Shown here: positions 32,793-39,306 of the stretch, piece by piece | Position numbering within the stretch: the first letter of the stretch is position 1 | Layout of the letters: the number at the start of each line of letters is the position of its first letter | Assembly: GCA_963720735.1 (NCBI GenBank) | Contig: CAVRGL010000008.1 | Coordinates: 186,001-250,000 of the forward strand | Reading direction: 5' to 3' | DNA: 64,000 nucleotides | Origin: JBBRHQ01 sp963720735 | GTDB lineage: Bacteria; Actinomycetota; Thermoleophilia; Solirubrobacterales; 70-9 | Position numbers and translations under genes: made by a program | The notes under the pieces: model-generated | What the model was told of the DNA's origin: nothing | What the model saw: the letters and a program-made list of their open reading frames with translations, nothing else | Databases searched by the model: none

Positions 32793-34091
32793 CTAGGCCG
32801 GGACGTCGGCCGAGGCGCGCTCGATGTGGGCGCCGAGCACGCGCAGGCGCTCGTCGATCTGCTCGTAGCCACGGTCGATCTGGCGGATGTTGCCGATCTC
32901 CGAGGTGCCGTCCGCGGCCAGAGCGGCGATGAGCATCGCCATCCCGGCGCGAATGTCGGGGCTTTCGACCCGCTCGCCGTGAAGGCGGCTCGGACCGCTG
33001 ACCATCGCCCTGTGGGGATCGCACAGCGTGATCCGAGCGCCCATCGCGACCAGCTTGTCGACGAAGAAGAGGCGGTTCTCGAACATCTTCTCGAAGATCA
33101 TGATCGTGCCCTCGGCCTGGGTGGCGAGGGCGAGGGCGATCGAGGTCAGGTCGGCCGGGAAGGCCGGCCACGGCCCGTCCTCGATCTTCGGGATCGCGTC
33201 GCCCATGTCGTCACGCACCCGGAGGCGCTGCTCCGGCGGCACGATCACGTCGCGGCCCTCGACCAGCGACTGGAAGCCGAGCCGCTGGAACTGGCGCCGG
33301 ACCATCGTCAGGTCGTTGGGCTCGGCGTCGCGGATCCGCAGCTCGCCTCCGGTGACGCCCGCCAGCGCCATGAAGCTGGCGACCTCGATGTGGTCGGGGC
33401 AGACGGTGTGCTCGGCGCCGCCGAGGCGGTCGCGGCCGTGCACGGTCATCACGTTGGAGCCGATCCCGTCCACCGCAGCGCCCATCTCGGTGAGCAGCCG
33501 GGCGAGATCCTGGACGTGGGGCTCGGATGCCGCGTTGGCGATCGTCGTTGGACCGGGGGTGAGCGCCGCCGCCATCAGGGCGTTCTCGGTGCCCATCACC
33601 GAGGGCTCGTCCATGAAGATCCGGCAGGCCCGCAGCCCACCCGGGGGCGCGGAGATCTCGATCAGCCCATTGCCTCCGACCCGGGCGCCAAGCGCGGCGA
33701 AGGCGTCGAGATGGGCGTCGAGGCGACGGCGGCCGATGAAGTCCCCGCCCGGAGGAGGCATCCTCGCCTCGCCGAAACGGGCGAGCAGGGGCCCGGCGAG
33801 CAGGAATGAGGCGCGGATCGCGCTGGAGAGCTCCTCGTCGACGGCGATCTCGGAGAGGTCCGCCGCCTTCAGCCGGACGCTGTTCTCGGCGATCCAGGCG
33901 ACCTCCACCCCGAGCCGCTCGAGCAGGCAGAGCTGGGCCTCGGTGTCGCGGATCCGGGGGACGTTGTGGACGAGCAGCTCCTCCTCGGTGAGCAGTGAAG
34001 CGGCGAGGATCGGCAGGGCGGCGTTCTTGTTGCCCGCCGCGGTGATCTCCCCCGAGAGCGCGACCCCACCTTGGATGACAAATTTTTCCAT
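32793..34091 (-). CDS. murA: UDP-N-acetylglucosamine 1-carboxyvinyltransferase (MurA) with Asp117
   Basis: 432 aa EPSP-synthase-like enzyme adding enolpyruvate to UDP-GlcNAc, the first committed step of peptidoglycan synthesis. Lys22-Asn23 (AAGNKNAALPIL) and the RASFLLAGPLLARFG segment are canonical. The active-site loop reads PPPGGDFIGRR, so Asp117 replaces the usual Cys (Cys115 in E. coli), as in Mycobacterium tuberculosis. This change is known to abolish fosfomycin alkylation. It begins a run into hisZ 27 nt downstream. No strong SD precedes the ATG at 34091. Confidence 0.94.
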   Translation of the reverse strand: MEKFVIQGGVALSGEITAAGNKNAALPILAASLLTEEELLVHNVPRIRDTEAQLCLLERLGVEVAWIAENSVRLKAADLSEIAVDEELSSAIRASFLLAGPLLARFGEARMPPPGGDFIGRRRLDAHLDAFAALGARVGGNGLIEISAPPGGLRACRIFMDEPSVMGTENALMAAALTPGPTTIANAASEPHVQDLARLLTEMGAAVDGIGSNVMTVHGRDRLGGAEHTVCPDHIEVASFMALAGVTGGELRIRDAEPNDLTMVRRQFQRLGFQSLVEGRDVIVPPEQRLRVRDDMGDAIPKIEDGPWPAFPADLTSIALALATQAEGTIMIFEKMFENRLFFVDKLVAMGARITLCDPHRAMVSGPSRLHGERVESPDIRAGMAMLIAALAADGTSEIGNIRQIDRGYEQIDERLRVLGAHIERASADVPA

Positions 34092-34163
34092 AGGAAATGC
34101 CTGCAAATCGAGTGATTTGGTGAGGGCTGGAGATCGCCGGCGGCGCACGACCGCGAGCGCGTC

Positions 34164-34169
34164 TAGCCT
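34164..34169 (+). promoter_or_regulatory. putative -10 box of the HD-domain gene
   Basis: TAGCCT fits TAnnnT and lies 10 nt before ATG 34180, predicting a leader of 3-4 nt. The 88-nt region between murA (minus) and this gene (plus) must hold both promoters. I see no clear murA promoter in it. Confidence 0.35.
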
Positions 34170-34179
34170 AACAGCGCCG

Positions 34180-34770
34180 ATGGCTGCACCCACCCGAGAC
34201 GACGCCTGGGAGCTTTTCTGCGAGTGGACGGCCTCCGAGGGGCTGCGAAAGCACGCCCTTGCGGTCGAGGCGGGGATGCGCGCCTACGCCGAGCGCTACG
34301 GCGAGGATCCGGAGCCCTGGGCCGTCACCGCCCTGGTCCACGACCTCGACTACGAGCGCTTCCCGGATCTCGGCACCGGTCACCCCCGCCACGCCCTCGA
34401 GGAGCTCTCCGAGCGCGGCTACCCGCAGGAGATCATCGACGCCGTCGCCGGTCACGCCGACTTCATGGGGGTGCCGCGCGAGACCCGGATGGCGAAGGCG
34501 CTCTACGCAGTCGACGAGATGTCGGGCTTCGTCACCGCCTGCGCCCTGGTGCGGCCCACCGGGATCGAGGGGATGAAACCGAAGTCGGTGCGCAAGAAGA
34601 TGAAGCAGCCCTCCTTCGCGGCGGCCGTCGACCGCGACCAGCTGCGACGGGCCGCCGAGGAGCTCGAGGTCGATCTCGACGAGCACATCAGGGTGGTGAT
34701 CTCGGCCCTCGCCGCCCACGCCGACGCGCTCGGCCTCGGCCCCCGCGAGGGCTCCGCGGACGCGGAGTGA
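34180..34770 (+). CDS. HD-domain phosphohydrolase-like protein
   Basis: 196 aa. The HD superfamily metal-site pattern is visible: an initial His in EGLRKHALAVEAGM, the HD pair in VTALVHDLDYERFPD, HPRHALEEL, and AVAGHADFMG. A downstream Asp lies in LYAVDEMSGF. The VRPTGIEGMKPKSVRKKMKQ segment recurs in a family of bacterial HDIG hydrolases of unknown substrate. It is coupled to the next gene by GTGA (34767-34770). Hydrolysis of a nucleotide or phosphoester is inferred from the fold. Confidence 0.88.
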   Translation: MAAPTRDDAWELFCEWTASEGLRKHALAVEAGMRAYAERYGEDPEPWAVTALVHDLDYERFPDLGTGHPRHALEELSERGYPQEIIDAVAGHADFMGVPRETRMAKALYAVDEMSGFVTACALVRPTGIEGMKPKSVRKKMKQPSFAAAVDRDQLRRAAEELEVDLDEHIRVVISALAAHADALGLGPREGSADAE

Positions 34771-35764
34771 GGCGCGGCTGGAAGATCCTGATCGCAGTGC
34801 TGGCCGCGCTGGCAGTGCTGCTCGCTCTCAACACGATCGTCCTCGATCGCGAGACGAAGCCGGCCGAGGTGACGGTCCCCGGCGGCCGCATCCTCAGCCT
34901 CAACGGCGGGGACCTCCAGGTCCTGGAATTACCACCCGGCACGTCCTCGGCTTCGCCTCCGGGCGTGCCGGGGTCGCGGGCGGGACAGAGTTCGCGTTTC
35001 TCGCCTCAAGGGCGACTCGTCGCCAGTTGTTCTCCTCCATTGCTACACCTGCGCGATCGACTGGTGGGACCGGTTGATCCCGCTGCTGCGGCGCGGCCAC
35101 AGGGTGATCGCGATCGACCTGCTCGGGCACGGCGGGTCGGAGAAGCCGTCCTCCGGCTACTCGATGCCCGATCAGGCCGACCTCGGTGGCCGAGGCCCTC
35201 GGCCGGCTCGGGGTCCGGGACGCGACCGTCGTCGGCCACTCGACCGGCGGCACCGTCGCGGGGGCGCTGGCGGCGCAGTATCCGGACCTGGTCGGCAGGC
35301 TGGTGATCATCGACCAGGCCCCCGACAACAGCTTCGGCAGCCTCAGCCTGCTGGCGCGCCTCACCTATTGGCCCGTCCTCGGGGAGGCGCTCTGGCGGCT
35401 GACGCCGGACTTCGCGATCAAGGATGCGCTCGGGCAGGCCTTCGCGCCGGGATTCCCGGTCCCCGACGCCTTCGTCGACGACGTCAGGCGGATGACCTAC
35501 ACCTCGTATTCGGAGACCTCTTCGCTGGAGGACGACTACCTCGACCAGGAGCCGCTGGACAGGCGGATCTCAGCCCTTGGCAAGCCGCTGCTGGCGATCT
35601 TCGGCGCGGAGGATCAGATCTACGACGCCCGCGAGGCGCTGCGCGCCTACGCGGCCGTCCCCGACGCCCGCACCGCGCTGATCGCGGGCGCCGGCCACTC
35701 GCCGAACGTCGAGAAGCCGGCCCGGGTGGCACGGTTGATCGAGGCCTTCGCCCAGTCCGGGTAG
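34767..35764 (+). pseudogene. alpha/beta hydrolase, broken by an inserted palindrome and a frameshift
   Basis: Three reading frames together give one alpha/beta hydrolase. The N-terminal TM helix and GGDLQVLE come from the frame of GTG 34767. From about 34985 the next frame gives SSPVVLLHCYTCAIDW and IAIDLLGHGGSEKPSSGYSM. Near 35183-35187 an extra G shifts to the third frame, which has the nucleophile elbow VVGHSTGGT, the acid region FGAEDQIYD and the final His in AGAGHSPN. About 60 bp at the first junction look inserted and contain a perfect 9-bp inverted repeat. Either a real decaying gene or sequencing errors could explain the one-base shift; the insert is harder to explain as an error. 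Confidence 0.75.
34935..34972. repeat. palindrome inside the broken hydrolase gene
   Basis: Perfect arms CCCGGCACG (34935-34943) and CGTGCCGGG (34964-34972) flank a 20-nt centre that can itself fold (GGCTTCGCC). It coincides with the frame break of the hydrolase. It does not share the spacer or loop core of the other two element families. Confidence 0.6.
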
Positions 35765-35782
35765 CCGCAGCGGCTGCGGCTA
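35762..35782. terminator. bidirectional palindrome containing both flanking stop codons
   Basis: A perfect palindrome with 9-bp arms and a CGG centre (TAGCCGCAG-CGG-CTGCGGCTA). The left TAG is the stop of the plus-strand hydrolase and the right CTA is the stop of the minus-strand zinc protein. There is no T-tract, so termination by hairpin alone is inference. Confidence 0.6.
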
Positions 35783-36139
35783 CCGCCAGCGGCCCCCGGC
35801 CTTCGCCCAGGCCGCCATGTGGCCCACCGAGCAGAATCCGTCGCCGATCCGGTGCTCGCCCCGGTGGCGGACCAGCAGCACCGAGTCCTGATCGAGCGCC
35901 GCGGCGCAGTGCGAGCAGGAATCAATACCCGGCATCTCCTCCGTTCCACGTCCGGTGATGCCGGGGTTTGCGACAGGCTCGCTTAACCACACACCGCCCT
36001 GCATCTGCCACGGGACGATGTGCTCGAGCCGGCAGAAGGTGGCCCCGCGCTCCCCGGCCGGCTCATACGCGCGGAAGCCGCCGCTCGGCTCGACCTCGGC
36101 GCCACACCAGGTGCATTTCTCGCCGTCCGGGCCCGTCAT
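35780..36139 (-). CDS. small protein with two repeated Cys/His zinc-site units
   Basis: 119 aa, not recognised by name. It contains an internal duplication. Unit 1 is CTWC ... FCRLEHIVPW; unit 2 is CSHC ... FCSVGHMAAW. Each has CxxC followed about 25 residues later by FC-x3-H-x3-W, enough for one zinc per unit. Start ATG 36139 is 48 nt from the divergent dehydrogenase-like gene. A longer in-frame reading to 37201 covers that gene and is a shadow. Protein-protein or nucleic-acid binding is only a guess. Confidence 0.7.
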   Translation of the reverse strand: MTGPDGEKCTWCGAEVEPSGGFRAYEPAGERGATFCRLEHIVPWQMQGGVWLSEPVANPGITGRGTEEMPGIDSCSHCAAALDQDSVLLVRHRGEHRIGDGFCSVGHMAAWAKAGGRWR

Positions 36140-36187
36140 CGCCGCGCCCGCCCAACCTCGCCTGCGGGTGTGGCATAGGTTGGCGGC

Positions 36188-37285
36188 ATGGAGCCGCTGA
36201 GGATAGTCGTGATGGAGGGCGACGAGACCGGGCAGGAGCTGCTCGAGCAGTCGCTGCGTGTGCTCGACCCCGGCCTGCTCGGCCTGGCGCTCGAACTGGA
36301 GGTCTTCGACCTCTCCCTGGAGAGCCGCAGGCGGACCGACAACGGCGTCGTCCACGAGGCGGCGGCCGCGATGGCCGCCTCGGGCCTCGGCCTGAAGGCG
36401 GCGACGATCACCCCCGAGGGCGCCGACGACGTCGGCTCCCCGAACCGGATCCTCCGCGAGGAGATCGACGGCAAGGTGATCATCCGCACCGGGCGGCGCC
36501 TCCCGGGCGTCACCCCCGTCGCCGGGGTCCACGACCAGATCTCCGTCTGCCGGATGGCGGTGGGCGACGCCTACGGCGCCGAGGAGTGGCGCGAGCAGGC
36601 CGACGGCGACGAGTCCGCCTTCCGCACCGAGCGGATCCGGCGCTCGGTCTGCCGTGCCGTCGCCGAGCACTCCTTCCGCACCGCCGAGAGGATCGGCGGC
36701 AAGGTCTACGGCGGCCCGAAATGGACGGTCAGCCCGGTGTACGAGGGGATGCTGAAGGAGGAGATGGACGCGGCCGCGGAACACCACCCCGCGGTCAACT
36801 ACCAGCCCGTCCTGATCGATGCGACCTATGCCGGGTTGGTCACCGGGGCCGCGGACTCGCCGATGGTGATCCCGGCCCTGAACCGCGACGGCGACCTGCT
36901 CTCCGACCTGGTGCTGCCACTCTTCGGCTCGATCGCAGGGGCCGAGTCGATCCTGCTCGGCCTCGACGAGGACCTCAACCCGACGGCGGCGATGGCCGAG
37001 GCTCCCCACGGCACCGCGCCGGCGCTGCTCGGCAAGGACATCGCCAACCCGATGGCGATGATCCTCGCCTGCGGCGCGCTGCTCCGCTACGCCGCCGCCC
37101 GCGAGGGCGCCGCCGAGGCCGAGCGTGCCTCCCGGGCGATCTACGAGGCGGTGCTCGAGTGCAGCGCCGCCGGGATCCGCACCCCCGACCTCGGCGGGCA
37201 CGCTTCGACCAGCGGCTTCACCGGGGAGACGATCGCCAGGATCGAGGCAAAGCTCGAGGCCTGGAGCAGCCTCGGTACCCAGTGA
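36188..37285 (+). CDS. isocitrate/isopropylmalate dehydrogenase-like protein (divergent paralog)
   Basis: 365 aa of the beta-decarboxylating dehydrogenase family. It has VVMEGDETGQEL at the start (GDGxGxE-like), then IIRTGRRLPGV. The catalytic Lys/metal block has IDATYAGLV, and the cofactor end has EAPHGTAPALLGKDIANPMAMI. The usual metal-binding D-x3-D pattern and the R-x3-R-x8-R substrate loop are altered, so the substrate is unclear. A canonical leuB is present at 61038. This gene is separate from any amino acid operon and diverges from the zinc-site protein. It ends 6 nt before repeat site C. Confidence 0.8.
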   Translation: MEPLRIVVMEGDETGQELLEQSLRVLDPGLLGLALELEVFDLSLESRRRTDNGVVHEAAAAMAASGLGLKAATITPEGADDVGSPNRILREEIDGKVIIRTGRRLPGVTPVAGVHDQISVCRMAVGDAYGAEEWREQADGDESAFRTERIRRSVCRAVAEHSFRTAERIGGKVYGGPKWTVSPVYEGMLKEEMDAAAEHHPAVNYQPVLIDATYAGLVTGAADSPMVIPALNRDGDLLSDLVLPLFGSIAGAESILLGLDEDLNPTAAMAEAPHGTAPALLGKDIANPMAMILACGALLRYAAAREGAAEAERASRAIYEAVLECSAAGIRTPDLGGHASTSGFTGETIARIEAKLEAWSSLGTQ

Positions 37286-37291
37286 TTCTCA

Positions 37292-37409
37292 GCCGGCGCG
37301 GTGTTAGCGCCGGCACGGGCATGTAAGGCGGCGAAGCCGCCGCAGGCGGTTTGCTCAGCCGGCGCGGTGTTAGCGCCGGCACGGGCATGTAAGGCGGCGA
37401 AGCCGCCGC
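37292..37409 (+). repeat. family-1 two-hairpin element, tandem dimer (site C)
   Basis: Two identical copies with a 66-bp period. Each has hairpin 1 (GCCGGCGC, loop GGTGTTA, GCGCCGGC; 37292-37314 and 37358-37380), spacer ACGGGCATGTAA, and hairpin 2 (GGCGGC-GAA-GCCGCC; 37327-37343 and 37393-37409). It starts 6 nt after the plus-strand stop and ends 6 nt from the minus-strand stop, so it fills the convergent gap. Confidence 0.88.
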
Positions 37410-37415
37410 AGGGGA

Positions 37416-38660
37416 TTAGCGGCGGACGGTGATCCTGCCAATTACGTGCGGGTGGCCGTCGCGGTAGCGGTAGACGCCGAAGGCGCCGGCGGTCGGGTCG
37501 CCGTTCCGGTTGAGGTCGATGGGCCCGGAGGCGCCCTGGTAGTCGATCTCGGCGCCGTGGCGCAGCGCCCGGACCGCGGCTGCGAGCCGGCCCGGCCCAA
37601 AGCGGCGCCCCGGAGGTCCGCTGACCGACTCGATCCGCTCGGCGATCCGGCGGCCGTCGTTCGAGGAGGCGGCGACTGCGCCCAGGAAGCAGAGCGCCGT
37701 CGCGTCGAAGGTCTCGGAATCGAAGCCGGCCTGGCGCCGCGGGGGCGCGGGGTCCGCGCCGAACATGCGCTCGAAGGCGCGCCCGTTTGGCCCGGGCGAG
37801 GTGACGCCGGGCAAGGTCCCGGAGGCACCCTCGATCGCCGCACGGGGGATCCCGGCACCTGAGGGGTCGTGGACAGACATCACGTCGGGAAGGACGAGAC
37901 GAGCCGGGTCGAAGCGGCCGGTCGCGAGCAGGTCGGGCGCCAGCCGGGCGAAGCTCTGGGGGAAGTCGATCACCGCGACGGCGTCGGGGTCCCCGGCGAC
38001 GATCCGCCGGGCGACGAGGCGATGGTGAAGGAGGCCGGGGTCATAGAGGAAGGGGCCGCGCACCGAGCCGCCTCGCCGCCGCCATTCGGCGGCGAGGATG
38101 GCCGAGAAGCGGCGGCCGTAGGAGTCGTTGCGGGCGGCGATCGAGAGCGAGCGCCCGCGAGCGGGGCCGGCGATCTCGGCCAGGGCGATCGCCTGCAGGT
38201 CATCCGAGGGGACGGTGCGAAAGACGAGGCCGCTGTCGTCGAGCGAGCTCAGCTCGGCGCTCGAGGTGGCGGGCGAGATCAACGGGATCCCGTCCGGGAC
38301 CGTGACGTTGCCGGCGACCGCGAAGCTGGCGCTCGCCGCCCAGTCGCCGACCATGCAGCTCGCCCCCTCGCCGATCAGCCGCCGCGCGAGCACCTGGGCG
38401 ATCTGCTCGTTGCTCTCGGTGTCGGCGCTGCGAACGGTCACCGTGGTCCCGGGGCCGGCGGCAGCTGCGGCCCGCTCGCCGGCCAGCCGTGCGGACTTGC
38501 GGGCGGCGGAGCCGTAGGCGGCGAGATCGCCGCGCAGCGGCACCAGGTTGCCGATCGTCAGCTCGAACGACCCCTGGCGATCGCCGCCGCCCCCACCGCA
38601 GCCGCAGGCGATCAGCGCGAGGGCGAGCGCCGCGGCGGCTGCGGGGCCGGCGCCGCGCAC
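37416..38660 (-). CDS. lipoprotein substrate-binding protein (LivJ-type periplasmic binding fold)
   Basis: 414 aa. It has a lipoprotein signal with lipobox ALIACGCGGG (acylated Cys around residue 19-21) and a Gly-rich linker. The type I periplasmic binding domain has IGNLVPLRGDLAAYG, a MVGDWAASASFAVAG hinge segment, PLISPATSSAEL and RTVPSDDLQAIALAE. This is the branched-chain amino acid or amide ABC-receptor family. No permease or ATPase gene is adjacent, so it may be an orphan receptor. It lies 3 nt after the lipoprotein gene at 38664, so they are one operon. Confidence 0.85.
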   Translation of the reverse strand: MRGAGPAAAAALALALIACGCGGGGGDRQGSFELTIGNLVPLRGDLAAYGSAARKSARLAGERAAAAAGPGTTVTVRSADTESNEQIAQVLARRLIGEGASCMVGDWAASASFAVAGNVTVPDGIPLISPATSSAELSSLDDSGLVFRTVPSDDLQAIALAEIAGPARGRSLSIAARNDSYGRRFSAILAAEWRRRGGSVRGPFLYDPGLLHHRLVARRIVAGDPDAVAVIDFPQSFARLAPDLLATGRFDPARLVLPDVMSVHDPSGAGIPRAAIEGASGTLPGVTSPGPNGRAFERMFGADPAPPRRQAGFDSETFDATALCFLGAVAASSNDGRRIAERIESVSGPPGRRFGPGRLAAAVRALRHGAEIDYQGASGPIDLNRNGDPTAGAFGVYRYRDGHPHVIGRITVRR

Positions 38661-38663
38661 TGC

Positions 38664-39176
38664 TCAGACGATCGGGCCGCCCGGGCCCGCGCCGCCGCGA
38701 GGAGTTGGGAGGCGGTGCCATTCGACGATCTTGCCGTCGCGGATCAGGAAGGCGGTCCGGGCCAGCTCTCCCACCCCGGAGCCGCAGTCCCCGCCGGGGC
38801 GCTCGGTCAGCCTGAAGGTGGCGGCGATGTAGCGCCCGTCGGGGCGGGCTCGCACCAGCTTCCCTCCGCAGGGAAGGCTGCGATTGAAGAGGACCGCGTC
38901 GGCGCGTGAGCGCAGGTTGATCGGCGGGGTTCCGTTGTCGACCACGCTGGGGAGGGCGAAGAGGTCGGCGGCGCCGGAGACGTCGCCGCGGCTCAGGGCC
39001 TTCACCCACTCGTCTATGACCAGGACCGAGGCGTGCCCCGGCGGCAGCTCCCCGGCCGGGCTCGAGGTCTCGCCGCCCCCGTTCCCGCCCCCGCAGCCCG
39101 CCAGCGCGAGCGCGGTGAGCAATCCGGCCGCGACGACGCGGGCGAGCGTGGCGGCGGGGCGGGCCGGGACCTTCAC
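38664..39176 (-). CDS. small lipoprotein, SnoaL/NTF2-like fold suspected
   Basis: 170 aa from GTG 39176. The signal peptide LLTALALAGCGGGNGGG has a clear lipobox (LAGC). The mature part reads VLVIDEWVKALSRGDVSGAADLFAL, two Cys (PCGGK, GDCGSG), and ends LIRDGKIVEWHRL. This layout (helix, then sheet ending in the EWH strand) fits SnoaL-like/NTF2 domains that bind small ligands. The function is unknown. It is cotranscribed with the downstream binding protein. The longer in-frame start runs into the family-2 repeat and is rejected. Confidence 0.75.
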   Translation of the reverse strand: MKVPARPAATLARVVAAGLLTALALAGCGGGNGGGETSSPAGELPPGHASVLVIDEWVKALSRGDVSGAADLFALPSVVDNGTPPINLRSRADAVLFNRSLPCGGKLVRARPDGRYIAATFRLTERPGGDCGSGVGELARTAFLIRDGKIVEWHRLPTPRGGAGPGGPIV

Positions 39177-39197
39177 CCTCCCATCATCCCAACCCGG

Positions 39198-39244
39198 ACG
39201 TGGGACCTTTGAGGCGCCATATAGACAGTTGAAAGGTCCCACGT
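39198..39244. repeat. family-2 hairpin element, single copy (site F)
   Basis: Perfect 13-bp arms (ACGTGGGACCTTT at 39198-39210; its complement at 39232-39244) enclose a 21-nt loop. The loop on the minus strand contains CTATATGGCGCCT, the same core as site E. It lies between divergent genes, so it is not a 3' terminator here. Confidence 0.85.
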
Positions 39245-39286
39245 GGCCGGGGATGGGCTCGGCGGCCTTGACTATCGACGCTTCTT

Positions 39287-39306
39287 ATACGAACATGTGT
39301 TCGTAT
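39287..39306. promoter_or_regulatory. LexA (SOS) box overlapping the imuB start
   Basis: The sequence ATACGAAC-ATGT-GTTCGTAT is a dyad with 8-bp perfect half-sites and matches the Gram-positive/actinobacterial LexA operator CGAAC-N4-GTTCG. Its right arm runs into the imuB ATG at 39305. A TATACG at 39286-39291 could be the -10, so bound LexA would cover the promoter and the start codon. Confidence 0.85.

Noticed and set aside
31734..33809. A 691-codon plus-strand frame opposite hisZ and murA
   Set aside because: It spans two genes with clear motifs on the other strand, has no domain and only reflects GC-skewed codon use.
35780..37201. A 473-codon minus-strand reading extending the zinc-site protein
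   Set aside because: The extension is antisense to the dehydrogenase-like gene. Only the last 119 residues from ATG 36139 are protein-like.
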